From Deltaproteobacteria bacterium (lineage in GTDB: Bacteria > Myxococcota_A > UBA796 > UBA2385): a stretch of DNA of 8,113 bases. The position numbers and the translations under genes are program-made. Under the pieces are notes generated by a model that was not told the origin of the DNA, did no database searches, and saw only the letters and a program-made list of their open reading frames with translations. Positions 5,259-8,113 of this stretch are shown piece after piece. Numbering within the stretch: the first letter of the stretch is position 1; the number at the start of each line of letters is the position of its first letter. The DNA is taken from assembly GCA_016845285.1 (NCBI GenBank), contig JAERSX010000498.1, forward strand, positions 1-8,113, read 5' to 3'.

Positions 5259-6233
5259 TTGAAGACCTTGTACGTGATGGACCCTCTCGACCGGATCCAG
5301 GTCAACGGTGACTCCACCTACATGATGATGCTCGAGAACCAACGACGTGGCTGGCCCGTGTGGATGTGTACGCCGTCCGAGCTGTTCGCAGACCAGGGCA
5401 TCGGCATGGCTCGGGCGCGCGCCGTCGCGGTGCGGCAGAGCGCCCCTCACTTCGTGCCTTGCTCCGACGAGGTGGTGGAGCTCGGGGCCTTCGATGTGAT
5501 CTGGATGCGCAAGGATCCACCCTTCGACATGCACTACGTCTTCGCGACCTACCTGCTGGATCTGGTCCCATCGTCGACGCTCGTGCTGAACGATCCCGCA
5601 GCGCTCCGCAACTGCAACGAGAAGATGTTCGCCTTGCAGTGGCCTCACCTGGGCCCGCCCACCCTCGTGACGCGGCGCATCGACCAGGCGCGCGACTGGA
5701 TCCGCTCGGCTCCAGGGCGGGTCGTGCTCAAGCCGTGGGACGGAAACGGGGGGCGGGGTGTCCTGGTAGCCGAGCCGGGTGACCCGAACCTACGCTCCAT
5801 GCTCGAGATCCTCACCGAAGAGGAGAAGGTGCACATCTTGGTGCAGCACTACATCCCGGAGATCGCCGAGGGCGACAAGCGCATCATCCTCATCGATGGC
5901 GAGCCCGTCGGCTGGATGTTGCGTGTGCCCCAGCCCGGCGATCATCGTGGCAATATGCACGTGGGAGCGACCGTGCAGGCCTGTGACCTGTCCGATCGTG
6001 ACCGAGAGATCTGCGATGCCATCGCCTCGGAGCTGAAGAGTCGCGGCATGCTGTTCGTCGGAATCGACACGATTGGGCCGTACATGACCGAGATCAACGT
6101 GACCAGCCCCACCGGCATCCAGGAGATCAACGCGCTTATGGGCCTGCAGCTCGAGCGCGATCTCACCGATGCGGTCGCCGCCTGTCTGGCCGCTCATCGC
6201 GGCGAAGCTGCCCCGCAAGGAGCCCGTCCATGA
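5259..6233 (+). CDS. gshB: Glutathione synthetase (ATP-grasp)
   Basis: GshB joins gamma-glutamylcysteine and glycine using ATP, the last step of glutathione synthesis, in the cytoplasm. From TTG 5259 it has 324 residues (E. coli 316) and aligns along its length: VMDPLDRIQVNGDSTYMMML near the N-terminus, MRKDPPFD (83-90), LNDPAALRNCNEK, the ATP-grasp Gly-rich loop LKPWDGNGGRG (157-167), GDKRIILIDGEPV and the metal/ATP-binding EINVTSPTG (278-286; Glu278 and Asn280 match the magnesium ligands). The upstream open frame continues into mnmE but is not part of the protein. It starts 43 bases after mnmE and overlaps the next gene by ATGA, so it is probably part of the operon. The partner gshA is not in the window. 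Identity is firm; the start is likely. Confidence 0.94.
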   Translation: MKTLYVMDPLDRIQVNGDSTYMMMLENQRRGWPVWMCTPSELFADQGIGMARARAVAVRQSAPHFVPCSDEVVELGAFDVIWMRKDPPFDMHYVFATYLLDLVPSSTLVLNDPAALRNCNEKMFALQWPHLGPPTLVTRRIDQARDWIRSAPGRVVLKPWDGNGGRGVLVAEPGDPNLRSMLEILTEEEKVHILVQHYIPEIAEGDKRIILIDGEPVGWMLRVPQPGDHRGNMHVGATVQACDLSDRDREICDAIASELKSRGMLFVGIDTIGPYMTEINVTSPTGIQEINALMGLQLERDLTDAVAACLAAHRGEAAPQGARP

Positions 6234-7501
6234 AGCTTCGGATCCCCTCTTCCCTCGCCCTGCGCTCGCTCTGCGTAGCGGGCCTGCTTGGGCTAGCGCT
6301 ACCCGTTGGTGCCCAGGATGCCGATGCACCTGATGTCGGCGACACTGTGTCGGGCAAGCGCCCGCCGGAGTTGGCCGGAGAGATCGCCGAGACCGAGGCG
6401 ACTGGCTTCCGCGCGAAGCTCCAGCAGTACGAGGGGCGTGAGTACGACCCCATCGTCTACCACGGGGCCCAGGCCCTCGACCTGACTCCCGAGTTCGTCC
6501 ATGAGGCGCGGGAGTCCATCGAGCTCATGTACAAGCGGGACTATCCCGGCGCCCAGAAGGCCTTCGCCACTCTCGAGCGGAAGTACAAGGGCTACGGCAT
6601 CGGCGCAGCAGGCCAGGTGCTTGTCTGGCAGGCCCTGATGATCGAGAACTTCGACTTCCAGTACGAGTCGCAGTACCAGCGCGCCTACCAACGTGCTCGA
6701 CAAGAGCTGGAGGAAGCGCTCCAGCGGCCTGGCCGCGAGGGGTGGGAGAACTTCCTCTTGGCCGGCATGCTGGGGATCGACTCCATCCATGCGATGCGCC
6801 ACGAGGAGTACCTGAAGGCCCTGAACCGTGGCTATGAGGCCCTCAAGGCGGTCCGGCTCTGCAAGGAGGCGGCGCCCGACTTCGACGACACCCAGCTCGG
6901 GGACGGTCTCTTCAACTACTGGGCGACCGTCATCGCCATGAGCAGCAAGCTCATTCCCGACACCGGCGACAAGCGGCAGCAAGGAATCGAGCAGATGATG
7001 CTCGTGGAGCAGCAGGCCGTCTTCCTGGTGCCGCCGGCCACCCTGGGCCTGGCCTTCACCTGGATCGAGGAGGGCAAGTACCGCGAGGCACTCAAGAGCT
7101 CGACGAAGCTGAGGGAGAAGTACCCCAACAGCGTCATCAACAACCTCGTGCTGGGCCGTGTGCAGATGTACCTGCGCAACTACAGCGAGGCCGAGAAGAT
7201 CTACAAGGAAGTGGCGGCCTACGAGACCGACAACATGCGGGTCCACTACTACCTGGGACGGCTGTACTCACGCTGGGGCAAGCGCGAGAAGGCAGACGCC
7301 TCCTTCGACGCATACCTCGCGTTCGACCGAGTCAACGACTACGACCGTGCCGTGGCCTACTACTACAAGGGCAACCTGCAGTATCGGCAGAAGAACTGGG
7401 CCAAGGCCGAGGAGTACTACAAGATGTCCTGGCGCCTGGCCAAGCTCGAGAAGGCCAAGCGCAAGCTGGAGCGGGTCAAGGACAAGAAGAAGGGAGGCTA
7501 G
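6230..7501 (+). CDS. Secreted TPR-repeat protein of unknown function
   Basis: This 423-residue protein begins with a signal peptide (Arg4, Arg12, hydrophobic core LCVAGLLGLALPVGA) with probable cleavage after Ala28, so it is likely periplasmic. There is no lipobox, since Cys15 lies inside the hydrophobic core. The C-terminal half holds at least four TPR-like units (about 267-300, 301-335, 336-370, 371-405), each with the typical pattern such as YLGRLYSRWGKREKADASFD and YYKGNLQYRQKNWAKAEEYY. The N-terminal part (about 80-180) is also helical and TPR-like. It ends in a Lys/Arg-rich tail (KRKLERVKDKKKGG). TPRs are protein-binding scaffolds. The start overlaps the gshB stop (ATGA), with AAGGAG at 6217-6222. 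No specific family is recognised; overlap with gshB suggests co-translation but not a shared pathway. Confidence 0.85.
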   Translation: MKLRIPSSLALRSLCVAGLLGLALPVGAQDADAPDVGDTVSGKRPPELAGEIAETEATGFRAKLQQYEGREYDPIVYHGAQALDLTPEFVHEARESIELMYKRDYPGAQKAFATLERKYKGYGIGAAGQVLVWQALMIENFDFQYESQYQRAYQRARQELEEALQRPGREGWENFLLAGMLGIDSIHAMRHEEYLKALNRGYEALKAVRLCKEAAPDFDDTQLGDGLFNYWATVIAMSSKLIPDTGDKRQQGIEQMMLVEQQAVFLVPPATLGLAFTWIEEGKYREALKSSTKLREKYPNSVINNLVLGRVQMYLRNYSEAEKIYKEVAAYETDNMRVHYYLGRLYSRWGKREKADASFDAYLAFDRVNDYDRAVAYYYKGNLQYRQKNWAKAEEYYKMSWRLAKLEKAKRKLERVKDKKKGG

Positions 7502-7512
7502 GGCACCGCCTC

Positions 7513-7545
7513 GGGCGCCCTGCTCCCTCCTGAGCTCAGCTCAGG
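7513..7545. terminator. Inverted repeats between convergent genes, candidate bidirectional terminator
   Basis: CCTGAGCT (7529-7536) and AGCTCAGG (7538-7545) form a perfect inverted repeat around one base (as RNA, a 6-bp stem with a five-base loop). Just before it is the palindrome GGGCGCCC (7513-7520). They lie between the TPR stop and the convergent LysM gene and overlap the LysM stop codon (7541-7543). There is no T-run on either side, so intrinsic termination is only plausible. Confidence 0.4.
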
Positions 7546-8113
7546 TGGCCGGCGGAATGACCAGCTTCATGCCGATGCTGAGGGCTTCGGAGTCGCCCAG
7601 CAGCGGCTTGTTGGCCTTCTGGATCGTGGGCCAAGCCGAGGACTTGCCGTAGTACTCGCGGGCGATCTTGCCGAGGGTGTCGCCCTTGCCGACCACGTGC
7701 GTCTGGGAGCTACCCGTGGCCACGGGGGCCTCGACGACCGGCGCCGACACCACCGGAGCGGCGGGAGGAAGGGCGGTCGAGGCTGGCACCACAACGGTGG
7801 TCTTGGTCGTGGTGTCGACAGGAGTGACTGTCACATCGGACGGCGTGGGAGCGATGGGCTCGAGGACCGGCGGCGCGGCTGAACTGGCTGAGGCCGTGGC
7901 GATCTCGACGTCGGCCGAGGGCGTGGTGGCCTCAGCGACCGGAGCGACCTCAGAGTCACTTCCGAAGAGCAGACTCACGAGCAACAGGGCGCAGGCAGCG
8001 CCGGCGATGAGCGCGGTGGCCGAGGACCAGACGCGTACCCGACCACCGAGGTCGTCGACCTGCTGCTCGAGAGAGGCGTTGTCGCTGCGTAGGCGCTTGG
8101 CTTCGCTTCGGAG
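7541..8113 (-). CDS. Membrane-anchored LysM-domain protein (5' end beyond the window)
   Basis: The frame is open to the right edge without a credible start, so the N-terminus is missing; at least 190 residues are visible. In order: a charged, heptad-like segment (EAKRLRSDNASLEQQVDDLG) suggestive of a coiled coil, one membrane helix (about SSATALIAGAACALLLVSLLFG), a long Pro/Ala/Thr/Val-rich low-complexity linker, and a C-terminal LysM domain (7544-7708; THVVGKGDTLGKIAREYYGK then WPTIQKANKPLL and LSIGMKLVIP). LysM domains bind N-acetylglucosamine-containing glycans such as peptidoglycan. The layout predicts a cytoplasmic N-terminus, a single span and a periplasmic LysM touching the cell wall. 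A TTG at 7984 lies inside the membrane helix and is not the start. No catalytic domain is visible. Confidence 0.88.
   Translation of the reverse strand, partial: LRSEAKRLRSDNASLEQQVDDLGGRVRVWSSATALIAGAACALLLVSLLFGSDSEVAPVAEATTPSADVEIATASASSAAPPVLEPIAPTPSDVTVTPVDTTTKTTVVVPASTALPPAAPVVSAPVVEAPVATGSSQTHVVGKGDTLGKIAREYYGKSSAWPTIQKANKPLLGDSEALSIGMKLVIPPAT

Overview
The window is GC-rich chromosomal DNA carrying the conserved bacterial block rpmH - rnpA - yidD - yidC - jag(khpB) - mnmE. This block often lies close to the replication origin. The YidC is of the Gram-negative type (N-terminal membrane anchor, large periplasmic domain, C-terminal insertase core), and a proteobacterial-type glutathione synthetase follows. 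Together with the high GC, this suggests a Gram-negative bacterium, possibly a myxobacterial or deltaproteobacterial-type lineage. The lineage is inferred from gene order and protein style only and is not proven.

Layout. Positions 1-440 hold no convincing gene: there is an AT-rich patch (about 71-120), an imperfect direct repeat with weak DnaA-box-like words, and a strong C/G hairpin (261-285). From 441 to 7501 eight genes run on the + strand with overlaps or very short gaps, so they look like one long operon: rpmH (L34), rnpA (RNase P protein), yidD, yidC, jag/khpB, mnmE, gshB and a secreted TPR protein. The TPR gene meets a convergent - strand gene, cut by the right edge, for a membrane-anchored LysM protein. 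An inverted repeat lies between the two.

How the genes fit together. rpmH and rnpA supply translation and tRNA maturation. yidD and yidC serve membrane-protein insertion. Jag/KhpB is an RNA-binding protein that commonly follows yidC. MnmE modifies the tRNA wobble uridine. GshB makes glutathione. The TPR and LysM proteins are envelope-type proteins of unknown role.

Most unusual points: (1) rnpA has no ATG, GTG or TTG upstream of its conserved N-terminus; its frame is open through all of rpmH, the only plausible starts are CTG codons at 593 (overlapping the rpmH stop as CTGA) or 605, and a very stable UUCG-capped hairpin (615-650) lies just downstream; (2) the Jag homologue has about 60 residues of almost pure Arg-Asp/Arg-Gly repeat inserted exactly between its KH and R3H domains, and its KH domain seems to have lost the GxxG RNA-binding loop; (3) MnmE has a non-canonical G4 motif (THLD) and a shortened switch II to G4 segment. 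No mobile element, CRISPR array, tRNA or rRNA was seen.
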